Assembly (NCBI RefSeq): GCF_000717185.1
Contig: NZ_JNYE01000084.1
Span: 1 to 34,202 of the forward strand
Reading direction: 5' to 3'
Source of the DNA: Kitasatospora phosalacinea
Lineage (GTDB): Bacteria; Actinomycetota; Actinomycetes; Streptomycetales; Streptomycetaceae
Length of the DNA: 34,202 nucleotides
In this document: positions 24,944 through 34,202 of the stretch, in pieces
Layout of the letters: each line of letters opens with the position of its first letter
Position numbering within the stretch: the stretch's first letter is position 1
The notes under the pieces: model-generated
Told to the model about the DNA's origin: nothing
The model's database searches: none
What the model saw: the letters and a program-made list of their open reading frames with translations, nothing else
Position numbers and translations under genes: made by a program

Positions 24944-24974
24944 CCCCGGCCGGTAGGGTTGCCACCGGCCGGGG
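24944..24974 (+). promoter_or_regulatory. hairpin containing a possible -10 box, upstream of the Trm112-like gene
   Basis: CCCCGGCCGGT at 24944-24954 and ACCGGCCGGGG at 24964-24974 form a perfect 11-bp stem with a 9-base loop. TAGGGT at 24954-24959 lies in it and would be 18 bases from TGACTT at 24930-24935, so the element may be a promoter with a dyad rather than a terminator. It would drive the Trm112-like and SIS genes. Confidence 0.4.
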
Positions 24975-25032
24975 TACTGCTGTGTCACCGGCCTTCCGCA
25001 CCCGTTGCCCGAACCCCCGGAGTCCGACCGCC

Positions 25033-25215
25033 ATGAGCCTGCCGTCCTTCCTGCTGGAGATCCTGGTCTGCCCGGAGTGCCGCTCCCCGCTCGACGAGGA
25101 GACCGAGGGCGAGGTGCACGAGCTGCGCTGCACCGGCGAGGGCTGCGGCCTGGTCTACCCGGTGCGCGACGGCATCCCGGTCCTGCTGGTGGACGAGGCC
25201 CGCCGCCCGTCCTGA
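25033..25215 (+). CDS. Trm112-like small zinc-binding protein
   Basis: 60 residues. [14 protein letters not shown] at the start, [20 protein letters not shown] near the end and four cysteines in two CxxC-like pairs match the bacterial Trm112/YcaR family. In eukaryotes and archaea Trm112 activates methyltransferases; the bacterial role is not settled. It sits 34 bases before the SIS-domain gene and probably shares its transcript. GGAG lies eleven bases upstream of the ATG. Confidence 0.85.
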   Translation: MSLPSFLLEILVCPECRSPLDEETEGEVHELRCTGEGCGLVYPVRDGIPVLLVDEARRPS

Positions 25216-25249
25216 CCCCTGCCCCGCCAGCCGCTGGAGGACAGCCGCC

Positions 25250-26416
25250 ATGTTCGACGACTCCCTGCTGGACGACCCGGCCGCCCTGCAGCGCGCCGAC
25301 CGGCGGCGCGAGCTGCTGGCCCTGGCCGGGGCGGGCGCCCGGATAAGGATCGCCCTGCGCCGGGCCGACGCGGCCGGCCTCCGCACGCTGAACCCCGACG
25401 GGCGGCCGCGCGCCGTGCTGGTCGCCGGGCACGGCGGCGCGCTGACCGCGGCCGCGGTGCTGGCCGCCCTGGCCGTCCCCAGCAGCCAGGTGTGGCCGCT
25501 GCCGCCCGCCGACGCCCGCCCCGGAGGCTTCACCTTCGCCGACGGCGAGACCTGGCAACTGCCCGGCTGGGCAGGTTCGTTGGACCTGATCGTGGTCACC
25601 AGCGAGACCGGCCGCGAGGGCGGCCTGATCAACCTGGCCGAGCAGGCGTACACCCGCGGCTGCGCGATCGCGGTGATCGCCCCCGAGGGCTCCGAGCTGT
25701 TCGAGGCGGCGCTCCAGGTGCGCGCCCTGCCGCTGCCGTTCGAACCCGGCGCGGTGGAACCGGAGGGCTCCGACGCCGAACCCGACCTCCCGGCCGAGGA
25801 CCCGGCCGCGCTGTGGGCCTTCCTGGCCCCGCTGCTGGCCCTGGCCGACCGGACCGGCGTCGCCCAGCTCGCCCCCGGCGCGCTGGAGGCCGCCGCCGAC
25901 CGCCTCGACGAGATCGCGGTGCGCTGCCGCCCCGACGCCCAGGCGTACGACAACCCGGCGAAGTCCCTGGCGAGCCGGATCGCCGAGACCGTCCCGCTGC
26001 TGTGGTCCGAGGGCGCCGCGGCCGCCGCCGCGGGGGAGCGGTTCGCCGCCGCCCTCGCCGACCGGGCCGGCCTGCCCGCGCTGGCCGCCCGCCTCCCGCA
26101 GGCGCTGACCGCGCACCGCGGCATGTTCGCCGGTCGGCTGGGCGCCGGGGGAGACCCGGACGACTTCTTCCGCGACCGGGTCGACGAGCCGGTGCCGCTC
26201 CAGCTGCAGGTCCTGCTGCTGCGCCACACCCCCGGCGTCGCCGAGCTGGAACGGCCCGGCTGGCCGGTCGCCCGGGCCCGCCGCCTGGCCGCCGCGCACG
26301 AGGTGCGGGTCACCGAGCACACCTCCAGCCTGGAGGACCCGGTGCAGGCGCTGGCCGAGCTGATCGGCCTGACCGACTTCGCAGCGGTGTACCTGGGCCT
26401 GGCCACCCGGGGCTGA
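25250..26416 (+). CDS. SIS-domain protein, phosphoglucose/phosphomannose isomerase-like
   Basis: 388 residues. The first half has a SIS-like sugar-phosphate fold (AVLVAGHGGALTAAAVLAALA at about 55-75, then VVTSETGREGGLINLAEQAYTRGC). The second half (AQAYDNPAKSLASRIAETVPLLW onward) resembles the C-terminal domain of bifunctional phosphoglucose/phosphomannose isomerases. Such enzymes connect fructose-6-phosphate to glucose-6-phosphate or mannose-6-phosphate, so it could feed the phosphomannomutase encoded upstream. The usual SIS glycine/serine loop is altered (GHGGA), so activity is uncertain. GGAGG lies nine bases ahead of the ATG. It is the counterpart of the SIS protein next to manB in mycobacteria. 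Confidence 0.75.
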   Translation: MFDDSLLDDPAALQRADRRRELLALAGAGARIRIALRRADAAGLRTLNPDGRPRAVLVAGHGGALTAAAVLAALAVPSSQVWPLPPADARPGGFTFADGETWQLPGWAGSLDLIVVTSETGREGGLINLAEQAYTRGCAIAVIAPEGSELFEAALQVRALPLPFEPGAVEPEGSDAEPDLPAEDPAALWAFLAPLLALADRTGVAQLAPGALEAAADRLDEIAVRCRPDAQAYDNPAKSLASRIAETVPLLWSEGAAAAAAGERFAAALADRAGLPALAARLPQALTAHRGMFAGRLGAGGDPDDFFRDRVDEPVPLQLQVLLLRHTPGVAELERPGWPVARARRLAAAHEVRVTEHTSSLEDPVQALAELIGLTDFAAVYLGLATRG

Positions 26417-26484
26417 CACGGTATCGTCCCCTCGTCAACAAAGGCCCGGCAAAGCCCCGGGCGCGCGCGGAGGGACGTACCGGG

Positions 26485-29095
<2,611 letters not shown>

Positions 29096-29109
29096 CCCCG
29101 GCGCACGCC

Positions 29110-29148
29110 CCGGTGCCCGGCACCCCCGCGAGGGGTGCCGGGCACCGG
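29110..29148. terminator. strong hairpin terminator after ahcY
   Basis: The left arm 29110-29126 and right arm 29132-29148 form a perfect 17-bp stem with a 5-base loop. It lies between the convergent ends of ahcY and the membrane protein gene and can serve both. Confidence 0.85.
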
Positions 29149-29165
29149 CGCGTCCGGGGCCGCCC

Positions 29166-30254
29166 CTACGGCAGCACGTCGGTCGACCAGGCCGCCCGGT
29201 CGTTGCCGCGCGGCACCACGCGGGCCAGCCAGGCCGCCGGATCACCCACCTCGGAGCCCGCCACCGGCTGCGCCGAGTCGACGCACCACTTCACCCCGCC
29301 CCCGGTCCCGCACTCCTCCGGGAAGAACGACTGCCCGGGCAGCACGTTCGCGGGCGGGTCCGGCAGGTCCGGCCCGGCGTGCACCACCAGGTAGTGGCTG
29401 AGCTGCTCCTGGAAGTTCACCCGGACCTCCCACCGGTCCTCCCCCCGCAGCGGCAGGTACAGCTCGACCTCGGACACCACCGACCGCTCCGGCAGCGAGG
29501 ACAGCGCCAGCGGCATCGGGGGCGCGTAGTCCCCCGGCAGCACCCCGGCGGCGACCCGCAGCGGCACCTGCTGCCGGTCCGCCTCGGACAGGCCCGCGCT
29601 CTCCAACTGGAACCAGCGCCCGCCCGCGGACCGGAACCGCAGCGTGTCCATCGCCGCCGCGAACGCCGGATCGCTCGACGACACCCAGTACGCCTCCTGC
29701 CCGTTCACCGGCGGCGCGTCGATCCGCAGCCCGTCCCCCGCACCGATCAGCGGGTCCACGTCCGGGGTCACCCCCACCGGGAACGCCGTCAGCTCGAACC
29801 GCGTGGAGACCCCCGGACGGCCGCCGGCGACCACGCCCACCTGGAGCGGGCCCGACCGGTACGTCACCCCGGGCACCGAATCCGGCAGCCAGCCGAACCT
29901 GGCCGGCACCGTCAGCACCGTCCGGCCGACCACCGGCGCCGCCGAACTCTGCTCGGTCGGCGCGGTCTTCCGGTAGGCGTCCGGCGGGAGCGACCCGGTC
30001 GGCGACCCCGTCGGCAGCACGGCCGGAACCTCCGCCGGGCCCGCCCCGCCCCCGTCCCGCAGCACCGCGAACGACCCCGTCGACAGCACCACCGCCGCGG
30101 CCGCCGCCACCACCGTCCAGGCCCGCCGCCGACGCCGCGCCCGGCCCCGGAGCACCGCCAGCGCCGGATCCACCCGCGAGGGCGGCGCCGCCGCCTCCTC
30201 CACCGCCACGTAGCGCGCCATCCGCACGGACAGCTCCTCCCCGTCCCCGCTCAT
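29166..30254 (-). CDS. membrane protein encoded with an ECF sigma factor; unknown function
   Basis: 362 residues. A cytoplasmic N-terminus (1-45) with VRMARYVAVEEAAAPPS is followed by an Arg-rich stretch and one membrane helix (about 46-66). The remaining ~295 residues are outside the cell and beta-rich, with a Pro/Ser/Thr linker at about 75-105. I do not recognise a named domain. Its ATG overlaps the sigma factor stop codon (ATGA), so the two are coupled. That arrangement and topology suggest a partner or regulator of the sigma factor, but the N-terminus lacks the HxxxCxxC zinc motif of classical anti-sigma factors. Two cysteines (EECGTGGGVKWC) near the end could form a disulfide. Confidence 0.75.
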   Translation of the reverse strand: MSGDGEELSVRMARYVAVEEAAAPPSRVDPALAVLRGRARRRRRAWTVVAAAAAVVLSTGSFAVLRDGGGAGPAEVPAVLPTGSPTGSLPPDAYRKTAPTEQSSAAPVVGRTVLTVPARFGWLPDSVPGVTYRSGPLQVGVVAGGRPGVSTRFELTAFPVGVTPDVDPLIGAGDGLRIDAPPVNGQEAYWVSSSDPAFAAAMDTLRFRSAGGRWFQLESAGLSEADRQQVPLRVAAGVLPGDYAPPMPLALSSLPERSVVSEVELYLPLRGEDRWEVRVNFQEQLSHYLVVHAGPDLPDPPANVLPGQSFFPEECGTGGGVKWCVDSAQPVAGSEVGDPAAWLARVVPRGNDRAAWSTDVLP

Positions 30255-30763
30255 GCCCCGGACCTCCCCAACGGGCGCAGCGCCGAGGAACGCCGCAGCG
30301 TCTCCAGGGCCCGCGAACTCTGGCTCTTCACATTGCCGCTGGAGCAACCCAGCTCGGCCGCGGTCTGCTCGACCGACAGGTCGCAGTAGTAGCGCAGCAC
30401 CACCGTCGCCCGCTGCCGCGGCGGCAGCGCCGCCAGCGCCCCCCGCAGGTCCAGCGACACCGCCAGGTCCGGATCCGCGAACGCCGTCCCCTCCGGCGGC
30501 CGCGCCGCGGGCCTGGTCCGCCGCCACCACGCGGTGCGCTGCTCGGCCAGGAACGTGTTCACCAGCACCGTCCGCGCGTAGCCGTCCCGGTTCTCCGCCC
30601 GCCCCGCGCGGCCCCAGTGGGTGTACAGCTTGGTGATGCTCTCCTGCACCAGGTCGTCCGCACGGTGCCAGTCCGCGCACAGCAAGTACGCGACCTTCCG
30701 CAACCAGACCGCCCTGGAGGCCACGAACGCGGTGAACTCCTCGTCCCGCGTCAGCTCCGCCAT
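30251..30763 (-). CDS. ECF RNA polymerase sigma factor, actinobacterial SigE family
   Basis: 170 residues. Region 2 is FTAFVASRAVWLRKVAYLLC with HRADDLVQESITKLYTHW (about 10-50). Region 4 is LPPRQRATVVLRYYCDLSVEQTAAELGCSSGNVKSQSSRALETLR (about 112-156), a helix-turn-helix that reads the -35 element. There is no SnoaL-like tail. This is the compact SigE family common in actinobacteria, usually encoded with a membrane protein, as here. GGAGGAGG precedes the ATG at 30763; longer frames from 30871 run through the promoter. Which stress it answers cannot be told. Confidence 0.9.
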   Translation of the reverse strand: MAELTRDEEFTAFVASRAVWLRKVAYLLCADWHRADDLVQESITKLYTHWGRAGRAENRDGYARTVLVNTFLAEQRTAWWRRTRPAARPPEGTAFADPDLAVSLDLRGALAALPPRQRATVVLRYYCDLSVEQTAAELGCSSGNVKSQSSRALETLRRSSALRPLGRSGA

Positions 30764-30816
30764 CCCGGCGCCCCTCCTCCCGAGAACCGGTGGCGCGACC
30801 GCACCACCGCCCCCCT

Positions 30817-30843
30817 GATGCGGGCCGCCCCCGAGAAGGTTGC
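30817..30843 (-). promoter_or_regulatory. candidate ECF-type promoter of the sigma factor operon
   Basis: On the minus strand GCAACC (30843-30838) and GCATC (30821-30817) are 16 bases apart. An AAC-containing -35 element is the rule for ECF promoters, and such operons often drive themselves. The -35 element nearly abuts the -10 box of the divergent gene, so both may not be used at once. Confidence 0.45.
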
Positions 30844-30856
30844 ACCCCCGATTACG

Positions 30857-30862
30857 TAGGCT
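30857..30862 (+). promoter_or_regulatory. -10 box TAGGCT of a leaderless transcript
   Basis: TAGGCT lies seven bases before the ATG at 30870, which has only cytosines ahead of it and no ribosome binding site. Confidence 0.5.
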
Positions 30863-30869
30863 TCCCCCC

Positions 30870-31484
30870 ATGCCGAACGGCCGCTACTCCCTCCACGACC
30901 CGCACGACGGAACCCCGCTCGGCGAGGAGCGCTTCCAGTGCGCCCCCGGCCCCGCCGGCTGGCGCTACGTCGCCAAGCGCTACCGCCCCGACGGCACCGT
31001 CCAGGGCACCACCGACCTCACCCTGGACGCCCGCCACCGCCCGATCCGGCTCGAACTCCGCTCCGGCGGCTGGCAGGTCCGCGGCGGCGCGCTCGACGGC
31101 GTCCACTGGGTCCGCGCCGCGGCCTCCGGCTCCGGCCAGGCCGTCGAGGGGGAGGACCGGGCGCACGCCTTCACCGGCGACTCCCCGGCCTTCCTGGTCG
31201 CCACCGCCCGGCTGCTCGACCTCGACCCCGGCGCCAGCGCCCGGATCCGCCTGGTCTCCTTCACCGGCGACGCGCTCGCCCCCCGCACCCTCGACCAGGG
31301 CTGGCAGCTCCACTCCGTCCAGGACCACCCCACCGACAGCGGCCCGCTCCCCGTCGAGCACTACCGGGTCACCGACCTCGACACCGGCGAGGTCCGCGAC
31401 CTCCACCTCACCGGGGACGTCCTGCTCGGCGCCCCCGGCATCGACCTCGAAGAACTCGAATCCCCGCCCAACCCGCGCCACTGA
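30870..31484 (+). CDS. conserved-looking protein of unknown function, beta-rich
   Basis: 204 residues, no signal peptide or membrane segment, so probably cytoplasmic. The pattern of alternating strands (GWRYVAKRYRPDGTVQGTTDLTLDARHRPIRLELRSGGWQVRGG as separate short strands) and the repeated use of Trp, Arg and Asp suggest a lipid-binding-like beta barrel, but no motif decides it. I do not recognise the family. The codon use is normal for the genome, and the start is supported by a TAGGCT box at leaderless distance. It is divergent from the sigma factor operon and shares its control region. Confidence 0.8.
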   Translation: MPNGRYSLHDPHDGTPLGEERFQCAPGPAGWRYVAKRYRPDGTVQGTTDLTLDARHRPIRLELRSGGWQVRGGALDGVHWVRAAASGSGQAVEGEDRAHAFTGDSPAFLVATARLLDLDPGASARIRLVSFTGDALAPRTLDQGWQLHSVQDHPTDSGPLPVEHYRVTDLDTGEVRDLHLTGDVLLGAPGIDLEELESPPNPRH

Positions 31485-31490
31485 CCCGGC

Positions 31491-31530
31491 CCGGACGGGC
31501 GCGGACGGGCCCGGACCGGCGCGGACCGGT
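31491..31530. repeat. four tandem 10-bp units between convergent genes
   Basis: The units CCGGACGGGC, GCGGACGGGC, CCGGACCGGC and GCGGACCGGT follow each other directly. The last base is part of the RDD gene stop codon. This fills almost the entire gap between the two genes and could act in place of a normal terminator. Confidence 0.75.
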
Positions 31531-32546
31531 CAGGCGGGCGGTGCGAACCCGCCGCCGGCCGCCTCCGCCGCGGGCTGCTCCACGGGCTGCTCCACGGGCT
31601 TGGCGAGCACCACCGCGCCCGGCTGCGGCGCCTGCGGGTACCCGAGCTGCCGCACCGGCGCCGTCTGCACCGGGGCCGCCTGCGCCGGGACCGGGGCCGC
31701 CGTCGGGCCCGGCTGGGCCGGGACCGCCCCGTACGGGGCCGGTTGCTGCTGCTGCGCCAGCTGCGCCGAGTACGCCGTGTAGGCCGCCGCCGAGGCCCGT
31801 TCCCACTCCCGGCGCTGGCGCTCCATCAGCACCGCCCCCAGGTACACCAGCGAGGGCAGCCCCGCGGGCACCGGCCAACCCGTCCGCTGCGCCATGTCCG
31901 CGGCCATCCGGTCGCCCAGCGCGGCCGCCACCGGCTCGTCCAGCTCGTGCATCCGGCTCAGCACCTGGCGCGCCGACAGCCACAGGCCGTCCGGCACCGC
32001 GGACAGGTCCAGCGCCACCAGGTCCGCGCCCAGCGCGTGCATCACCTGCAGCGGCACCGGCGGCACCGCCCCCTGGTCCCGCGCCCCCTGCGGCAGCCGC
32101 TCCCGGATCACCATCGTCCCGCCGAAGATGTCGCCGAGCCGGCGCCCCTCCGCGGAGAACAGCGAACTGAGCACCGCGGGCATCGCGAGCAGCCCGAAGT
32201 CGATCACCCCGACCAGCCCCCGCACCAGCGCGTGCCGGAACCGGATCGGGCCGCCGTCCGCCCGCACCACCCGCAGCCCCAGCGCGATCTTCCCCAGCGA
32301 CCGCCCCTGCGACAGGGTCTCGACCAGCGTCGGCAGCAGCACCGTGCAGAACACGAACACCGCGATCATGAACGCCATCTGGGCGGCGTCCTCCAGGTCG
32401 GAGAGCCCCATCAGCAGGCCGATCGCCAGGATGAAGTACGCCACCGTGTACACGACCCAGTCCAGCAGCCGGGCCAGGGCCCGCGACGGCAGCCTCGCCG
32501 TCCGCAGCCCCAGGACGACCGCCTCACCGGTCACCAGCTCGCTCAC
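31530..32546 (-). CDS. RDD family membrane protein with Pro/Gln-rich tail
   Basis: 338 residues from a GTG start. The RDD domain spans about 15-150: RALARLLDWVVYTVAYF with the first Arg and Asp, SLGKIALGLRVVRADG, and RRLGDIFGGTMVIRER with the second Arg and Asp, with about four hydrophobic segments between. A soluble region follows, then a disordered tail rich in Pro, Ala and Gln. RDD proteins are poorly understood; some are ion antiporters. It is divergent from the SpoIIM-like gene, a pairing I associate with actinobacteria, so a shared role in membrane or sporulation biology is possible. The start has only GGTGG-type purines upstream. Confidence 0.85.
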   Translation of the reverse strand: MSELVTGEAVVLGLRTARLPSRALARLLDWVVYTVAYFILAIGLLMGLSDLEDAAQMAFMIAVFVFCTVLLPTLVETLSQGRSLGKIALGLRVVRADGGPIRFRHALVRGLVGVIDFGLLAMPAVLSSLFSAEGRRLGDIFGGTMVIRERLPQGARDQGAVPPVPLQVMHALGADLVALDLSAVPDGLWLSARQVLSRMHELDEPVAAALGDRMAADMAQRTGWPVPAGLPSLVYLGAVLMERQRREWERASAAAYTAYSAQLAQQQQPAPYGAVPAQPGPTAAPVPAQAAPVQTAPVRQLGYPQAPQPGAVVLAKPVEQPVEQPAAEAAGGGFAPPA

Positions 32547-32795
32547 GCCACCCACCCGCTCCGCTCCACGGCCCGCCGGCGACCCCGCGTCGCACGGCCC
32601 GACCCCCTCGATCAACAGCGGCAAACATAAGGCCGTACACCCCCGGCAGGTAACCCCGGGCCGCCACTCGTCACCACGCTTCCGACATCCCTGCCACGCC
32701 GACCCTCCGTTCTGGCAAGCTAAGCCCGCACCAGCCCAGGCAGCACACCAACCAGTTGCCGCCGTCGCCCCGCCGCGCCCCCGGAGAGAACCGCC

Positions 32796-33800
32796 ATGGA
32801 CCTGGACGTCTTCGTCGCCGCCCACCAGGCGGAATGGCACCGTCTGGAGGTCCTCAGCAGCCGCCGCCGCCTCACCGGCGAGGAGGCCGACGAGCTCATC
32901 ACCCTCTACCAGCGCGCCACCAGCCACCTCGCCCAGGTCCAGGCCGCCGCCCCGCACCCCGGCGTCGAGGGCCGGCTCACCACCCTGGTCGTCCGCGGCC
33001 GCAACGCCGTCGCAGGCGCCCGCGCCTCCTCCTGGCGCGACGCCGCCCGCTACTTCACCACCAGCTTCCCCGCGATCCTCTACCGCACCCGCCGCTGGTG
33101 GCTGACCGTCGGCGCGGTCTCCTTCCTCCTCAGCGCCGTGATCGCCTGGTGGATAGGCACCCACCCCGAGATCGTCAAGTCCCTGGTGTCCCCCGAGCAG
33201 TACGAGCAACTCACCAAGTCCGGCGGTGAGTTCGAGACCTACTACACCGAGCACCCCTCGGCGAACTTCGCCGCCCAGGTGTGGACCAACAACGCCTGGG
33301 TCGCCGCGCAGTGCCTGATCTCGGCCGTCCTGCTCGGCGTCCCCGTGCTGTTCATCCTGCTGGAGAACGTCCTCAACCTCGGCTTCGGCATCGGCACCAT
33401 GGCCTCCGCCGACCACCTCCAGCTCTTCCTCGGCCTGCTCGTCCCGCACGGCCTGCTCGAACTCACCGCCATCTTCGTCGCCGGCGGCCTCAGCCTCCGC
33501 CTCGGCTGGACCGTCATCGACCCCGGCCCCCGCACCCGCGCCGTCGCCCTCGCCGAAGAGGGCCGAGCCGTCATCGGCTCCGTCATCGGCCTCACCGTCG
33601 TCCTGATGGTCACCGGCTTCATCGAGGGCTTCGTCACCGGCTCCGCCCTCCCCGACTGGCTCCGCATCGCCATGGGCGTCCTCGTCGAGGCACTCTTCCT
33701 GGTCTACGCCCTGGTCCTCGGCAAGCGCGCCGCCGCCACCGGCGAGATCGGCGACGTCGAAGCCGCCGACCGCACCGACCACCAGCCGATGGTCGGCTGA
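32796..33800 (+). CDS. stage II sporulation protein M (SpoIIM) family membrane protein
   Basis: 334 residues. A soluble N-terminal part (about 1-95, starting DLDVFVAAHQAEWHRLEVL) is followed by about five membrane segments (near 100-120, 170-200, 210-240, 265-285 and 295-315). VPHGLLELTAIFVAGGLSLRLG is the conserved core of the SpoIIM/DUF95 family, and FIEGFVTG is typical too. In Bacillus SpoIIM works in engulfment; streptomycetes do not engulf, and the actinobacterial proteins have no settled role. GGAGAG lies upstream of the ATG. It is divergent from the RDD gene, and its end is followed by the rRNA operon leader. Confidence 0.85.
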   Translation: MDLDVFVAAHQAEWHRLEVLSSRRRLTGEEADELITLYQRATSHLAQVQAAAPHPGVEGRLTTLVVRGRNAVAGARASSWRDAARYFTTSFPAILYRTRRWWLTVGAVSFLLSAVIAWWIGTHPEIVKSLVSPEQYEQLTKSGGEFETYYTEHPSANFAAQVWTNNAWVAAQCLISAVLLGVPVLFILLENVLNLGFGIGTMASADHLQLFLGLLVPHGLLELTAIFVAGGLSLRLGWTVIDPGPRTRAVALAEEGRAVIGSVIGLTVVLMVTGFIEGFVTGSALPDWLRIAMGVLVEALFLVYALVLGKRAAATGEIGDVEAADRTDHQPMVG

Positions 33801-33877
33801 CCGCCCCTCGCACGGCGTGGCGTGGTCACGGGTGCCCCGCCAAACCTGGTAGCCTGATGATCAACCCGGCGGGACCA

Positions 33878-33906
33878 TTGACTTGATCCCCATGGGCTAG
33901 TAGGTT
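33878..33906 (+). promoter_or_regulatory. rRNA operon promoter (first strong match)
   Basis: TTGACT at 33878-33883 and TAGGTT at 33901-33906 are 17 bases apart. The sequence up to 33915 looks like the tandem promoters ahead of streptomycete rRNA operons. Upstream, 33801-33877 shows only a possible TAGCCT box at 33850-33855. Confidence 0.75.
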
Positions 33907-33924
33907 TGAACGGTTGGGAGCGAC

Positions 33925-33954
33925 TGGACATCCAGTTCCTCCCGGGCGTAGTGT
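33925..33954 (+). promoter_or_regulatory. rRNA operon promoter (second match)
   Basis: TGGACA at 33925-33930 and TAGTGT at 33949-33954 are 18 bases apart. The -10 box runs into the inverted repeat GTGTC-TAC-GACAC at 33951-33963, which would lie at the transcript start. Confidence 0.6.
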
Positions 33955-34040
33955 CTACGACACCGCCGAATCGAGGCAGCGCGTCCGAGAGGATGCTGGC
34001 CCGGTCAGGCAAAACCCCGAAGCTGAGCAGTGCAGAGCTT

Positions 34041-34202
34041 TTGATAAGGTCTGCAGCGAAGTCGAAGGAATTCCCACTCCAGCGGGAATGGAAATCGGAG
34101 CGAAAAACCTCTGATAAGCTGGGAACACGAAAGAACGAAGCGCCCGGAGGGTCCGCAGGGATGCGGCTCGAAGGAAGTGTCCGTTCCTTGAGAACTCAAC
34201 AG
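34041..34202 (+). other. rRNA operon leader, just upstream of the 16S rRNA gene
   Basis: Two similar boxes, TGATAAGGT at 34042-34050 and TGATAAGCT at 34112-34120, look like further tandem promoters or their -10 parts. Between them ATTCCC and GGGAAT (34070-34089) can pair. The final stretch, with GAAGCGCCCGGAGG and CGTTCCTTGAGAACTCAACA at the right end, is the conserved leader I know from streptomycete rRNA operons, involved in processing and antitermination. The 16S gene itself is not in the window. Confidence 0.8.

Noticed and set aside
33801..34202. A tRNA gene or the start of 16S rRNA at the right end.
   Set aside because: No cloverleaf or conserved 16S 5' sequence is present; the region matches an rRNA leader instead.

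Overview
The window is very GC-rich DNA with the codon use, short leaderless transcripts and gene content of a streptomycete-type actinobacterium (Streptomyces, Kitasatospora or a close relative). The strongest taxonomic signs are a WhiB-type developmental regulator, the F420 genes fbiA/fbiB, several LytR-CpsA-Psr (LCP) proteins, DUF5719 and DUF3499 proteins, and an rRNA operon leader at the right edge. From memory, the block LCP / TIGR03089 / fbiB-fbiA / whiB / glycosyltransferase / zincin-like protein / DUF3499 / manB / SIS protein / ahcY is a conserved actinobacterial neighbourhood, also seen around mycobacterial whiB2-fbiAB-manB. Most of the window is therefore core chromosome; I see no phage, insertion sequence, CRISPR array or tRNA gene.

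Layout. 1-2024: the 3' end of an acyl-CoA dehydrogenase gene, a short hexapeptide acetyltransferase and a first LCP protein. 2147-2923: a cysteine-type leader peptide followed by an SsuE-like FMN reductase. 3212-6563: a MacB/LolD-type ABC ATPase and its FtsX-like permease, closed by a perfect 26-bp hairpin. 6709-10774: two more LCP proteins around a hexapeptide acyltransferase. 10956-12799: a TIGR03089 protein and an AlkA-like DNA glycosylase. 12829-15980: fbiB, fbiA, a cysteine dioxygenase and, upstream of it, a polycysteine leader peptide. 16274-16653: whiB with a good promoter. 16884-22424: a large membrane glycosyltransferase and a DUF5719 protein. 22455-27459: a zincin-like protein, DUF3499, phosphomannomutase, a Trm112-like protein, a SIS-domain protein and a cation diffusion facilitator. 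27477-29148: ahcY with a long structured leader and a strong terminator. 29166-33800: an ECF sigma factor with a membrane partner, an unknown protein, an RDD protein and a SpoIIM-like protein. 33838-34202: promoters and leader of an rRNA operon, whose 16S gene should begin just past the window.

How the genes fit together. Three LCP enzymes, two acyltransferases, a polytopic glycosyltransferase, phosphomannomutase and a SIS-type sugar-phosphate protein point to assembly of a cell-wall or surface glycopolymer. FbiA and FbiB make coenzyme F420. Sulfur metabolism appears three times (SsuE, cysteine dioxygenase, AhcY). Two of these genes are preceded by short, apparently leaderless reading frames ending in UGU cysteine codons, the architecture of cysteine-responsive attenuators. 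The one in front of cysteine dioxygenase, a catabolic enzyme, is the most interesting element here because the usual logic of such attenuators would be backwards for it.
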